Below are positions 4,863 to 12,248 of a DNA stretch of 15,578 nucleotides, in pieces. The translations under genes were made by a program, and so were the position numbers. The notes beneath the pieces are model-generated. The model saw only the letters and a list, made by a program, of their open reading frames with translations. It did not search any database and was not told the DNA's origin. The stretch's first letter is position 1; the number at the start of each line of letters is the position of its first letter. Location of the stretch: contig DASYUM010000170.1 of assembly GCA_036001225.1 (NCBI GenBank), forward strand, positions 1-15,578, given 5' to 3'. This DNA is from DASYUM01 sp036001225. Its GTDB lineage: Bacteria > Methylomirabilota > Methylomirabilia > Rokubacteriales > DASRDR01.

Positions 4863-7298
4863 GTGGCGACGACCACGACCGCCGCCGCGCTGCCGCACGC
4901 CGGAGCCCACGCCGAGCCGCGCGGCCTGGCGGCCTGGCTCACGACCGTGGATCACAAGCGCATCGGGCTGCTCTACGGGGTGACCGCCTTCGTCTTCTTT
5001 CTGGTCGGCGGGGTGGAGGCTCTCCTGATTCGCCTCCAGCTCGCGTTCCCCGACGGCCGGGTGGTCAGCGCCGAGCGGTTCAACGAGCTGTTCACGATGC
5101 ACGGCACCACCATGGTCTTCCTCGCCCTGATGCCCCTCAGCGCGGCGTTCTTCAACTACCTGGTGCCGCTCCAGATCGGGGCCCGCGACGTCGCCTTCCC
5201 GCGGCTGAACGCCTTCTCGTACTGGGTCTTCCTCCTCGGCGGGCTCTTCATCAACTCGGGCTTCCTCTACGGCGCCGCGCCCCACGCCGGCTGGTTCGGG
5301 TATGCGACCCTGACCGAGAAGCCGTTTTCGATCGGGCCCCACACCGATCTCTGGCTGGTTGGCCTGCTCTTACTGGGCACCTCGACGCTGATCTCGGGCC
5401 TGAACTTCTTGATCACGATCCTCAACCTGCGGGCGCCGGGGATGAGCTTCCTCCGGATGCCGATGTTCACCTGGACGACCGTGGTGACCTCGCTTCTGAT
5501 CATCCTCGCCTTCCCGCCGCTCACGGTGGCGCTCATCCTCCTCCTGTTCGACCGCTTCTTCGGGACCTCGTTCTACCTGCCGGCCGGCGGCGGCTCGCCG
5601 GTCCTCTGGCAGCACCTGTTCTGGATCTTCGGCCACCCCGAAGTCTACATCCTGATCCTGCCGGCGATGGGCATCGTCTCCGAGGTGATTCCGACCTTCG
5701 CCCGCAAACCGCTCTTCGGGTACGTGGCGATGGTGTACGCCACCGCGCTGATCGGCTTCTTCGGATTCGGGGTCTGGGCCCACCACATGTTCGCGGTCGG
5801 GCTCGGCCCCATCGCCGACTCCGCGTTCAGCCTGGCCTCGATGATCATCGCGGTGCCGACCGGCATCAAGATCTTCAACTGGCTCTCCACCGCCTGGGGC
5901 GGTGCCCTCCGGCTGCGGACGTCGCTCTGCTTCGCGTTCGGCTTCATCGCCATGTTCACGATCGGCGGCCTGTCGGGGATCATGCACGCCTCGCCGCCGG
6001 TGGATCTCCAGCAGACCGACTCCTACTTCGTCGTCGCCCACCTCCACTACGTCCTCTTCGGCGGCACCGTCCTCGGACTCTTCGCTGGCATCTACTACTG
6101 GTGGCCGAAGATGACCGGGCGGATGCTGGACGAGCGGCTGGGGCAGCTGCACTTCTGGCTCATGCTGCTCGGCATGAACCTGACGTTCTTTCCGATGCAC
6201 TTCCTCGGCCTCATGGGGATGCCGCGGCGGATCTACACCTATCCGGCCGGGCTCGGCTGGGAGACGTGGAATCTGGTGGCCACCGCGGGGGCGGCCACCA
6301 TCGGGCTCTCCATCCTCGTCTTCCTGGGCAACGCCCTCCGGAGCGCCGCCCGCGGTCCGGCGGCGCCGGCCGACCCCTGGGACGGCCGCACGCTCGAGTG
6401 GGCGATCCCCTCGCCGCCCCCCGCCTACAACTTCGCGACGGTGCCGACCGTGCTCCGCCGGGACGCCCTGTGGCTGACCAAGCACCCCGATGCGCGGGGG
6501 CCCGGCCTGGCCGACGCCGCCGCCCTCGTCAGCGGACGGGAGCCGATCCACATGCCGCCGCCCTCGGCATGGCCCATCCTCACCGCGTCGGCCATGCTCG
6601 TCCTCTCGGTCGGCGCGCTCGTCCACGAGGTGGTGGTCGGGCTGGGGGCCGCGCTCACCATCGCCGGCGTCTTCGCCATCGCGCTCGAGCACCTGCCGGC
6701 CCGGGCGGTGCCGGCCGGGGGCCACGAGGCGATCCACATCGGGACCACCGGCCTCGACCATCGCAAGATGGCCATGTGGGCCTTCCTGGGCTCGGAGTGC
6801 CTCTTCTTCGGGACCCTGATCTCGACCTACCTGGTCTACAAGGGACGCAGCCTGTCCGGCCCCACCACGCACGAGATCCTCAACATCCCGCTCACCTCGT
6901 TCAGCACGTTCGACCTCCTCATGTCGAGCCTGACCATGGTGCTGGCGGTGGCCGCCATCCAGCGCGGGGATACCCGGGCAACCCAGCGGTGGCTCCTGGC
7001 CACGGTCCTCCTCGGCCTGGTCTTCCTGGGCGGCCAGGTCTACGAGTTCAATCAGTTCCTCGGCGAAGGCCTGGGGCTCACCACCAACCTGTTCGGCTCG
7101 ACGTTCTACGTCCTGGTCGGGTTCCACGGCGCCCACGTTTCGGTGGGCGTCCTCTGGCTGGCCACCCTCTGGCACCTGACCCGCCGCGGGCGCATCGGCC
7201 CCGGGCAGGCGGTCCTGGTGGACATCGCCGGCCTCTACTGGCACTTCGTGGACGTGGTGTGGATCGCCATTTTCACCCTGATCTACCTCATCCAGTGA
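4863..7298 (+). CDS. coxA: Cytochrome c oxidase subunit I-III fusion, 811 aa
   Basis: Proton-pumping haem-copper oxidase core fused to subunit III. The subunit I part (about 1-540) shows a haem ligand H80 (TMHGTTM), D109 at the D-channel entry (RDVAFPRLN), GHPEVY (257-262) with the CuB ligand H258, E260 and the cross-linking Y262, CuB ligands H307/H308, K-channel K336 (PTGIKIF), and the haem histidines H393/H395 (VAHLHYV). The Glu in GHPEVY marks an A1-type pump. A linker with two hydrophobic helices (about 570-612) leads to subunit III (about 621-811), with E645 in FLGSE, FHGAHVSVG and HFVDVVW. Such fusions are known, for example in Thermus caa3. The GTG at 4863 is chosen because family similarity starts near TTVDHKRIG; the frame stays open far upstream in a shadow of coxB. 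No clear Shine-Dalgarno is seen; repeat copy 1 abuts the start. Confidence 0.95.
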   Translation: MATTTTAAALPHAGAHAEPRGLAAWLTTVDHKRIGLLYGVTAFVFFLVGGVEALLIRLQLAFPDGRVVSAERFNELFTMHGTTMVFLALMPLSAAFFNYLVPLQIGARDVAFPRLNAFSYWVFLLGGLFINSGFLYGAAPHAGWFGYATLTEKPFSIGPHTDLWLVGLLLLGTSTLISGLNFLITILNLRAPGMSFLRMPMFTWTTVVTSLLIILAFPPLTVALILLLFDRFFGTSFYLPAGGGSPVLWQHLFWIFGHPEVYILILPAMGIVSEVIPTFARKPLFGYVAMVYATALIGFFGFGVWAHHMFAVGLGPIADSAFSLASMIIAVPTGIKIFNWLSTAWGGALRLRTSLCFAFGFIAMFTIGGLSGIMHASPPVDLQQTDSYFVVAHLHYVLFGGTVLGLFAGIYYWWPKMTGRMLDERLGQLHFWLMLLGMNLTFFPMHFLGLMGMPRRIYTYPAGLGWETWNLVATAGAATIGLSILVFLGNALRSAARGPAAPADPWDGRTLEWAIPSPPPAYNFATVPTVLRRDALWLTKHPDARGPGLADAAALVSGREPIHMPPPSAWPILTASAMLVLSVGALVHEVVVGLGAALTIAGVFAIALEHLPARAVPAGGHEAIHIGTTGLDHRKMAMWAFLGSECLFFGTLISTYLVYKGRSLSGPTTHEILNIPLTSFSTFDLLMSSLTMVLAVAAIQRGDTRATQRWLLATVLLGLVFLGGQVYEFNQFLGEGLGLTTNLFGSTFYVLVGFHGAHVSVGVLWLATLWHLTRRGRIGPGQAVLVDIAGLYWHFVDVVWIAIFTLIYLIQ

Positions 7299-7318
7299 GC
7301 CGACCGGAGGGTAAACCA

Positions 7319-7657
7319 GTGAGCGCCCAGAGCTCCGAGCACGCCACCGAGCACCCCCAGGCCGGCCCGCGGACCTACCTGGTCATCGCCGCGTTCCTGA
7401 TCCTGCTGACCGTCATGGAGGTCGCGGTCTTCTACATCCCGGCACTGGCCCGGGTGCTGATCCCGCTCCTGATCTTCCTGGCCCTGGCGAAGTTCGGGCT
7501 GGTGGCGATGTTCTACATGCACCTGCGGTTCGACCACGTCTGGTTCTCGTATCTGTTCGTGGCGCCGCTCGTGATCGCGACCGGCCTCGCCATCGCACTG
7601 CTCTGGCTCCTCCACGTCTTCGGGAGTACCGGGCTGCGGCCGGCGACCGGCGGATGA
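7319..7657 (+). CDS. ctaF: Cytochrome c oxidase subunit IV (caa3/CyoD-like), 112 aa
   Basis: Small accessory subunit of bacterial haem-copper oxidases, thought to help assembly or stability of the core. After a hydrophilic N-terminus (about 18 residues) there are three transmembrane helices (about 20-40, 43-66 and 75-96). The family signature KFGLVAMFYMHLRFD bridges the second helix and the loop. The GTG at 7319 is set by a good Shine-Dalgarno (GGAGG at 7306-7310, 8 bp upstream) and gives the usual family length. It follows the coxA-C stop by 20 bp, so the genes are in one operon. Confidence 0.88.
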   Translation: MSAQSSEHATEHPQAGPRTYLVIAAFLILLTVMEVAVFYIPALARVLIPLLIFLALAKFGLVAMFYMHLRFDHVWFSYLFVAPLVIATGLAIALLWLLHVFGSTGLRPATGG

Positions 7658-7673
7658 GCTCACCGGGCCGACA

Positions 7674-8468
7674 GTGAACCACTTCTGGCACTGGCATCCC
7701 AGCGTGGTCGTCGGGCTGGCCGCCCTCGTCGCCAGCTACGCGATGGGCGTCCGGGTCGTCGGCCGGCGCCAGGCGGTGCGGCCGAGCGAGGTCATCGCCT
7801 TCGCCGGTGGCGTGGCGGCGATGGCGGTGGCGCTCCTGGGGCCTCTGGCCGAGTGGGCCGAGCACGTCGCCCTGAGCGCCCACATGGCCCAGCACCTCCT
7901 GCTGACCCTCGTCGTCCCGCCTCTGTGGCTGGCCGGGACCCCGCCGGGGTTGCTCCGTCCCGCCCTGGCCCTCCCCGGCGTGCGGACCGCGGGCCGCGTC
8001 CTCACCCGGCCGGCGGTCGCCCTCGCCCTGGCCGGGGCGATCCTGGCGCTTTGGCATATGCCGGTCCTTTTCGAGGCCGCCCTGACCTCCGAGGACCTCC
8101 ACATCCTCGAACACCTGACGCTCCTCGGCACCGGATTGCTCGCCTGGTGGCCCGTTGCCGGGCGCCTCCCCGACTGGCCGCGGCCGGCGCCGCCGGCCCG
8201 GCTCCTGTACCTTTTCCTCTGCACGGTGCCGATGACGCTGGTGGCGGCGCCCATCACGCTGGCCGACCGCGTCCTCTATCCGTACTACGTGCAGGCGGGC
8301 GCCGCCTGGCCGCTGGCGCCGCGGGCGGATCAGGAGCTGGCCGGGGTCATCATGTGGATCGGGGGGACCCTCGCCTACGTGATCGCGGGCACCGTGGTCT
8401 TCTTCCGGTGGGCGAACCGCGAAGAGCCAGCCGAAATCAGCGCAGTCACGAGCCTCGGACAGCCCTGA
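7674..8468 (+). CDS. ctaG: Cytochrome c oxidase assembly factor CtaG (Caa3_CtaG family), 264 aa
   Basis: Polytopic membrane protein of the CtaG family, required for forming active caa3 oxidase, probably through CuB site assembly. About seven hydrophobic helices are visible. Conserved histidines include HWHP near the N-terminus, HMAQHLLL, LWHMPVLFEAA and LHILEHLTLL, the pattern expected of this family. The GTG at 7674 lies 16 bp after the subunit IV stop with no strong ribosome site, so translation may be coupled. The C-terminal tail (FRWANREEPAE to GQP) is repeated in the same frame 186 bp downstream, beyond an intergenic repeat (see 8586-8663). Confidence 0.88.
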   Translation: MNHFWHWHPSVVVGLAALVASYAMGVRVVGRRQAVRPSEVIAFAGGVAAMAVALLGPLAEWAEHVALSAHMAQHLLLTLVVPPLWLAGTPPGLLRPALALPGVRTAGRVLTRPAVALALAGAILALWHMPVLFEAALTSEDLHILEHLTLLGTGLLAWWPVAGRLPDWPRPAPPARLLYLFLCTVPMTLVAAPITLADRVLYPYYVQAGAAWPLAPRADQELAGVIMWIGGTLAYVIAGTVVFFRWANREEPAEISAVTSLGQP

Positions 8469-8510
8469 GAGACACCGATGCGGGTTGACGAGCGCCACGC
8501 TCCAGAACGA

Positions 8511-8582
8511 AGCGCTCCGAGCGCGGGTTTTGCCCGCGCAACCCGGGGGAGGGTCTCGGAGGGGGGCAGAGCCCCTCTCCGA
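8511..8582 (+). repeat. Two-hairpin intergenic repeat, copy 2 (after ctaG)
   Basis: Hairpin A is GCGCGGG-TTTT-G-type, 8521-8539, matching copy 1 except one C-to-T change in the stem. Hairpin B pairs 8556-8567 with 8571-8582 (12 bp, one G-T wobble) around an AGA loop. The stem sequence of hairpin B differs from copy 1 on both arms, so base pairing is preserved while sequence changes. It lies between the ctaG stop and the ctaG tail remnant, and could terminate or stabilise the oxidase transcript. Confidence 0.75.
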
Positions 8583-8585
8583 AGG

Positions 8586-8663
8586 ATCTTCCGGTGGGCG
8601 AGTCGGGAGGAGCCGGCGGAGAGTCCCATCGAGCAGGCGGCGGTGCTGCCGGGACAGCCGTAG
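8586..8663 (+). pseudogene. Remnant duplicating the 3' end of ctaG
   Basis: Read in the same frame as ctaG, this stretch encodes IFRWASREEPAE, then a short spacer and PGQP-stop, against FFRWANREEPAE ... GQP-stop in ctaG. The first 13 bases from 8589 are identical to those from 8403, and most later differences in the REEPAE codons are third-position synonymous changes. That pattern suggests both copies diverged while coding, as if this were the tail of a lost tandem or incoming ctaG paralogue. It has no start or ribosome site of its own and is preceded by the repeat at 8511-8582. Confidence 0.55.
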
Positions 8664-8680
8664 GGAGCCGGGGAGGCGTC

Positions 8681-9640
8681 ATGACCATCGACGGACGGGT
8701 GGTCCGGGAAGGCGTGCTGGCCGGCCTGATCGGGGCCGCCGTCGTCGCCGTCTGGTTCCTGCTCTTCGACGTGGTCCAGAGCCAGCCGCTCCGGACGCCG
8801 GCCGTCCTGTGGGCGGCGCTCTTCCAAGGGATCCGCACGCCGTCGGCCGTCTCGCCGGTGGTCGGCCCCGTCATCGCCTACACCATCGCCCACGCCCTCG
8901 TCTTCGTCGCCTTCGGCCTGGTGGCGGCGTTCCTGGTGGCGGGGGCCGAGCGCGAGCCGGCGATGCTCCTCGCCCTCCTCATCTTCTTCGCCGCCTTCGA
9001 GGTCTTCTTTCTCGCCCTGATCGTCTTCCTGGCCGAGCCGGTGCTCGGCGTCCTTGCCTGGTGGGCGATCCTCATCGGCAACTTCCTGGCTGGCGTCTCC
9101 ATGCTCGCCTTCTTCTTCGTGCGCCACCGGGCGCTGGCGGGAACGCTGCTGGGCGGGTGGGCGAAGGTGATCCGCGAAGGCATCCTGGCCGGCCTCCTCG
9201 GCGCCGCCGTCGTCGCCGTGTGGTTCCTCATCTACGACACGCTGAAGTTCCAGCCATTCCGGACGCCGTCGCTCCTCGGGGCCGCCGTGTTCGAGGGCCT
9301 CCGGAACCCCGGGTTCCTCCAGATCCGGCTCGACCTCGTCCTCGGCTATACGGTGCTCCACGTGCTGGCGTTCGCGCTGTTCGGGATCCTGGTCGCCCTG
9401 CTCCTGGTGGCGGCCGAGCGGGAGCCCCGCGTCCTCCTCGGGCTGTTCATCCTGTTCTGGTGCTTCGAGCTGTTCTTCCTCGGGTTCGTCTCCGCGCTCG
9501 ACGAGGCGCTGGTGGGGGCGCTGCTGTGGTGGAACATCGCCATCGCCAACCTGCTGGCCGCCGTCTCCATGCTCTTCTACTTCTTTCTCGGCCACCGCTC
9601 ACTCGGCGCCCGCCTGCTCGAGCGCTGGAGCGAGGACTAA
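8681..9640 (+). CDS. Internally duplicated 8-helix membrane protein, 319 aa, unknown function
   Basis: The ATG at 8681 has a Shine-Dalgarno (GGGAGG, 8671-8676). The protein is two copies of one unit: residues 8-160 align with 164-316 at a constant offset of 156 and with no gaps. Examples are REGVLAGLIGAAVVAVWF with REGILAGLLGAAVVAVWF, AEREP with AEREP, and WWAILIGNFLAGVSML with WWNIAIANLLAAVSML. Each unit has about four hydrophobic helices and an acidic/basic AEREP loop, giving eight helices in total. No family is recognised. It follows ctaG after a repeat and a ctaG remnant, so a link to the oxidase or to membrane energetics is possible but only positional. It is bracketed by inverted copies of the intergenic repeat, and a strong hairpin starts 5 bp after its stop. 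Confidence 0.85.
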   Translation: MTIDGRVVREGVLAGLIGAAVVAVWFLLFDVVQSQPLRTPAVLWAALFQGIRTPSAVSPVVGPVIAYTIAHALVFVAFGLVAAFLVAGAEREPAMLLALLIFFAAFEVFFLALIVFLAEPVLGVLAWWAILIGNFLAGVSMLAFFFVRHRALAGTLLGGWAKVIREGILAGLLGAAVVAVWFLIYDTLKFQPFRTPSLLGAAVFEGLRNPGFLQIRLDLVLGYTVLHVLAFALFGILVALLLVAAEREPRVLLGLFILFWCFELFFLGFVSALDEALVGALLWWNIAIANLLAAVSMLFYFFLGHRSLGARLLERWSED

Positions 9641-9644
9641 GACC

Positions 9645-9674
9645 TCGGAGGGGGTGTCGGAACACCCCCTCCGA
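9645..9674 (+). terminator. 13-bp perfect hairpin just after the membrane protein gene
   Basis: TCGGAGGGGGTGT (9645-9657) and ACACCCCCTCCGA (9662-9674) form a perfect 13-bp stem with a CGGA loop, starting 5 bp after the stop codon. There is no T-tract, so the terminator role is inferred from position and stability. It is also hairpin B of repeat copy 3. Confidence 0.5.
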
Positions 9675-9780
9675 TGCCTCCCCCAGGAAATGCGCGCCGC
9701 AGGACGTCGCGGGGCTGGGGCCCCGCCGTCCGAGGTGCGCGAACCCAAAATTTGCGCCGGCAAAAGCCGGCGCTCGGAGC
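9645..9780 (-). repeat. Two-hairpin intergenic repeat, copy 3 (inverted, longer variant)
   Basis: On the minus strand this copy reads GCTCCGAGCGCCGGC-TTTT-GCC and so on, matching copies 1 and 2 with compensated C/G swaps in the stem: hairpin A is 9754-9761 paired with 9766-9773, a perfect 8-bp stem. Hairpin B (9645-9674) follows after about 80 bp instead of about 15, and the extra sequence contains a further imperfect hairpin around 9702-9731. It lies in the 259-bp spacer before the ribonuclease D gene; nothing else was seen in that spacer. Confidence 0.65.
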
Positions 9781-9899
9781 GGAACACCCACCCTTGGCGG
9801 CGCGCGGTCATTCCGACCGGCGCCTGAGCCCCGACGCCCGGCCGGTCGGGCTGACTGCCGGCCCTGTCGACCGCGCGGCGCCCTTGGTATCCTGAGGGG

Positions 9900-11060
9900 G
9901 TGTCCACGCCTGACGTGGTCTGGATCCGAAGCCCGGAGGCGTTGGCCGCGCTCGGGCGCGAGCTGGGGGGGACCGGGGCGCTGGCCCTCGACACCGAAGC
10001 CGACAGCCTCCACCACTACCCCGAGCGGCTCTGCCTGGTCCAGCTCGCCGACGCCGGCGGGCACGTCTACCTCGTCGATCCGCTCGCGCTCTCCGACCTC
10101 GAGCCCCTGCGCCCCGTCTGTGCCGACCCGGCCACCCTGAAGGTTTTCCACAGCGCCGAGAACGACCTCGGCCACCTCAAGCGTCGCTTCGGCTTTACCT
10201 TCACTCACCTCGCCGACACCGCCCTCGCCGCTCGCCTCCTCGGCATTCGCGAGCTCGGCCTCGACGCGCTCATCGAGCGCTGCCTCGGCGTCAAGCCGCC
10301 CAAGTCGCAGCAGAAAACGGACTGGGCCCGCCGCCCCCTCAGCCCGGCCCAGGAGGCGTACGCGGCCGAGGACGTGCGGCACCTGGTCGCGCTCAACGAC
10401 CGGCTCACCGCCGAGCTGCGGACACTGGGGCGCGAATCGTGGTTCCGCGAAGAGTGCGAGGCGCTGGCTGCGGCCCCGCCGCCGTCCGAGCGCGCGGTCG
10501 ATAGCGACGCCTACCGGCGCCTCCGCGGCGCCTCGCGGCTCGACAGCCGGGGGCTCGCCGTCCTCCACGCGCTCTTCGCGCAACGGGAGGCCTGGGCCGT
10601 CGCCGAACGCCGACCGCCGTTCAAGGTCCTGAACCCCGAGACCCTGGTCGCGCTGGCGGCGGCGCGGCCGCAGACCCGCGGCGCGCTGGCGGGGATCCCC
10701 GGCCTGCCCCCCCGCCTGGTGGAGCGCTACGGCGACGGGATCATCGACGCCGTCAACCGCGGCCTGGCCGAGCGGTTGGTCCCGGCGCCGCGCCGGTCCC
10801 ACCCGCGCCCGGTCGCCTCCCCGGTCGTCCAGAAGCGCGGTGACGCCCTCAAGCGCTGGCGGGCCACCGCCGCCGAGCGGACCGGGCTCGATCCGGGCGT
10901 CCTCCTGCCCCAGCGCCTCATCGACGTTCTGGCCGCCGAGCCGCCCCGCGATGCCGCCGCGCTTCGCGTCGTGCCTGGATTCCGGCGCTGGCGCACGGAG
11001 GCGTTCGGCAGCGAGATCCTGGCCGCCCTGGCGGCCGCCGAGCCGGCGAGGCGGTCGTGA
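9900..11060 (+). CDS. rnd: Ribonuclease D (3'-5' exoribonuclease, DEDDy), 386 aa
   Basis: Processive 3'-5' exonuclease family that trims tRNA and other small RNA precursors. The N-terminal exonuclease domain (about 1-190) has Exo I D31-T-E33, Exo II D89 (HSAEND, 84-89) and Exo III Y154-x3-D158 (YAAED), so the four acidic metal ligands and the DEDDy tyrosine are all present. An HRDC domain (about 205-280) follows, and the C-terminal part (about 310-380) resembles a second, degenerate HRDC repeat; length fits the family. The GTG at 9900 overlaps the end of a GAGGGGG run, an acceptable but tight ribosome site. The stop overlaps the start of the next gene by 4 bp. Confidence 0.93.
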   Translation: MSTPDVVWIRSPEALAALGRELGGTGALALDTEADSLHHYPERLCLVQLADAGGHVYLVDPLALSDLEPLRPVCADPATLKVFHSAENDLGHLKRRFGFTFTHLADTALAARLLGIRELGLDALIERCLGVKPPKSQQKTDWARRPLSPAQEAYAAEDVRHLVALNDRLTAELRTLGRESWFREECEALAAAPPPSERAVDSDAYRRLRGASRLDSRGLAVLHALFAQREAWAVAERRPPFKVLNPETLVALAAARPQTRGALAGIPGLPPRLVERYGDGIIDAVNRGLAERLVPAPRRSHPRPVASPVVQKRGDALKRWRATAAERTGLDPGVLLPQRLIDVLAAEPPRDAAALRVVPGFRRWRTEAFGSEILAALAAAEPARRS

Positions 11061-12151
11061 AGATCACCGCGGTCCGCACCGGGCTCTACCGGATCCCGCT
11101 CGGCCAGCCGCTGGTGGACGCGACCATCCGCCTGACCGAGTGGGAGCTGATCGTCTCCCGCGTGGAGACGGACAGCGGCGTGTCGGGGGTCGGCTGGTGC
11201 TACACGCTCGGGAGCGGCGGCTCCGCCATCCGGGCGCTGATCGGCGACGCCCTGACGCCGCTCGTCCTCGGCCAGGACCCGTTCCACATCGAGCGGATCG
11301 CCGAGCGGCTCTGGTGGGGGATCTCGCGGCTGGGCACCGGGCTCGCGACCTTCGCGATCGCCCCGCTCGACATCGCGATCTGGGACATCGTCGCCAAGGC
11401 GGTCGGGCGTCCGCTTTACCAGCTGCTGGGCGGCTGCCGGGATCGCATCCCCGTGTACGGCAGCGGCGTGAACCTCCATCTCGAGCCAGACGCCCTCCTC
11501 GACCAGATGCAGGGCTACCTGGACCAGGGCTACCGGGGCGTCAAGATGAAGGTGGGGCGCGACGAGGCCGAGGAGGACGTCGAGCGGGTGGCCGCGGTCC
11601 GCAAGCTGATCGGCCCCCGGGTGGCGCTCATGGTGGACGCCAACCTGAAGTGGACGGTGGCCGAGGCCCTGCGCCGCGCGACCCGGCTGGAGCCGTTCGA
11701 CCTGGCCTGGCTGGAGGAGCCGCTCCCGTCCGAGGACGTCGGCGGTCACGCTCGCCTGCGGGCAGCCGTGCGTATCCCGATCGCGGTCGGCGAGACGCTG
11801 TACACCAAGCAGCAGTTCGCCGAGTACGTGCGGAGCGGCGCGCTGGACATCGTCCAGGCCGACATCGTCCGGGTGGGCGGCATCACCGAGTGGCTGAAGA
11901 TCGCCCACCTCGCCCAGGCCTGGAACCTGCCGATGGCGCCCCACGTCGTCTACGAGCTGGCGGTGTCGCTCCTCTGCGCGGTGCCCAACGCGCTCGTGGC
12001 CGAGCTGGTCACCGGCAGCGGATTGACCGAGCTCGGGGTGCTCACGGAGCCGATCCGTCCCCAGCGGGGTATCGGGGTGCCGCCGCCGAAACCGGGCCAC
12101 GGCGTCGAGTTCGACGAGGCGGCGCTCGGGCGCCACGAGGTGAAGGGATGA
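11057..12151 (+). CDS. Mandelate racemase/muconate lactonizing enzyme family protein (probable acid-sugar dehydratase or racemase)
   Basis: Enolase superfamily enzyme, 364 aa, with an N-terminal capping domain (about 1-125) and a TIM barrel. The active-site set is complete: K163-x-K165 (VKMKVG), metal ligands D194 (DAN), E220 (EEP) and E246 (GE), the D269/H296 dyad (QADIV and MAPH) and E316 (VAEL). Each is one residue before the mandelate racemase number (K164/K166, D195, E221, E247, D270, H297, E317), so this is the mandelate racemase subgroup rather than the muconate cycloisomerase one. Members racemise mandelate or dehydrate sugar acids by abstracting the proton next to a carboxylate; the substrate here is not predictable. 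The GTG start overlaps the rnd stop as GTGA, implying coupled translation. The next gene, an oxidoreductase, may act on the same pathway. Confidence 0.9.
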   Translation: MKITAVRTGLYRIPLGQPLVDATIRLTEWELIVSRVETDSGVSGVGWCYTLGSGGSAIRALIGDALTPLVLGQDPFHIERIAERLWWGISRLGTGLATFAIAPLDIAIWDIVAKAVGRPLYQLLGGCRDRIPVYGSGVNLHLEPDALLDQMQGYLDQGYRGVKMKVGRDEAEEDVERVAAVRKLIGPRVALMVDANLKWTVAEALRRATRLEPFDLAWLEEPLPSEDVGGHARLRAAVRIPIAVGETLYTKQQFAEYVRSGALDIVQADIVRVGGITEWLKIAHLAQAWNLPMAPHVVYELAVSLLCAVPNALVAELVTGSGLTELGVLTEPIRPQRGIGVPPPKPGHGVEFDEAALGRHEVKG

Positions 12152-12200
12152 GAGATCCTGTGTCAACCGTGAGCCCTTCGGGCCGCGCCCGGGATTCTCA

Positions 12201-12226
12201 CCCCTCCCCCCTCGGGGTGGGAGGGG
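12201..12226. repeat. C-rich/G-rich hairpin in the spacer before the oxidoreductase
   Basis: CCCCTCCC (12201-12208) pairs with GGGAGGGG (12219-12226) around a loop that can itself pair partly (CCCTCGGGG). The motif resembles widespread CCCTCTCCCC...GGGGAGAGGG intergenic hairpins of GC-rich bacteria. It sits 22 bp before the oxidoreductase start in a 97-bp spacer and may tune expression between the two genes. Confidence 0.5.
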
Positions 12227-12248
12227 CCGGGGGTGCGGGGGGACCCGA

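Noticed and set aside
5370..7244. Long minus-strand open frame (624 codons) opposite coxA
   Set aside because: It is antisense to a coxA-C fusion with all catalytic motifs. The product is Glu/Arg/His/Gly-rich low-complexity sequence, typical of a GC-rich antisense frame.
8478..8663. Plus-strand frame of 61 codons after ctaG as a separate gene
   Set aside because: Its first half is the intergenic repeat and its second half is a ctaG tail copy; it has no ribosome site. It is better described as repeat plus remnant.
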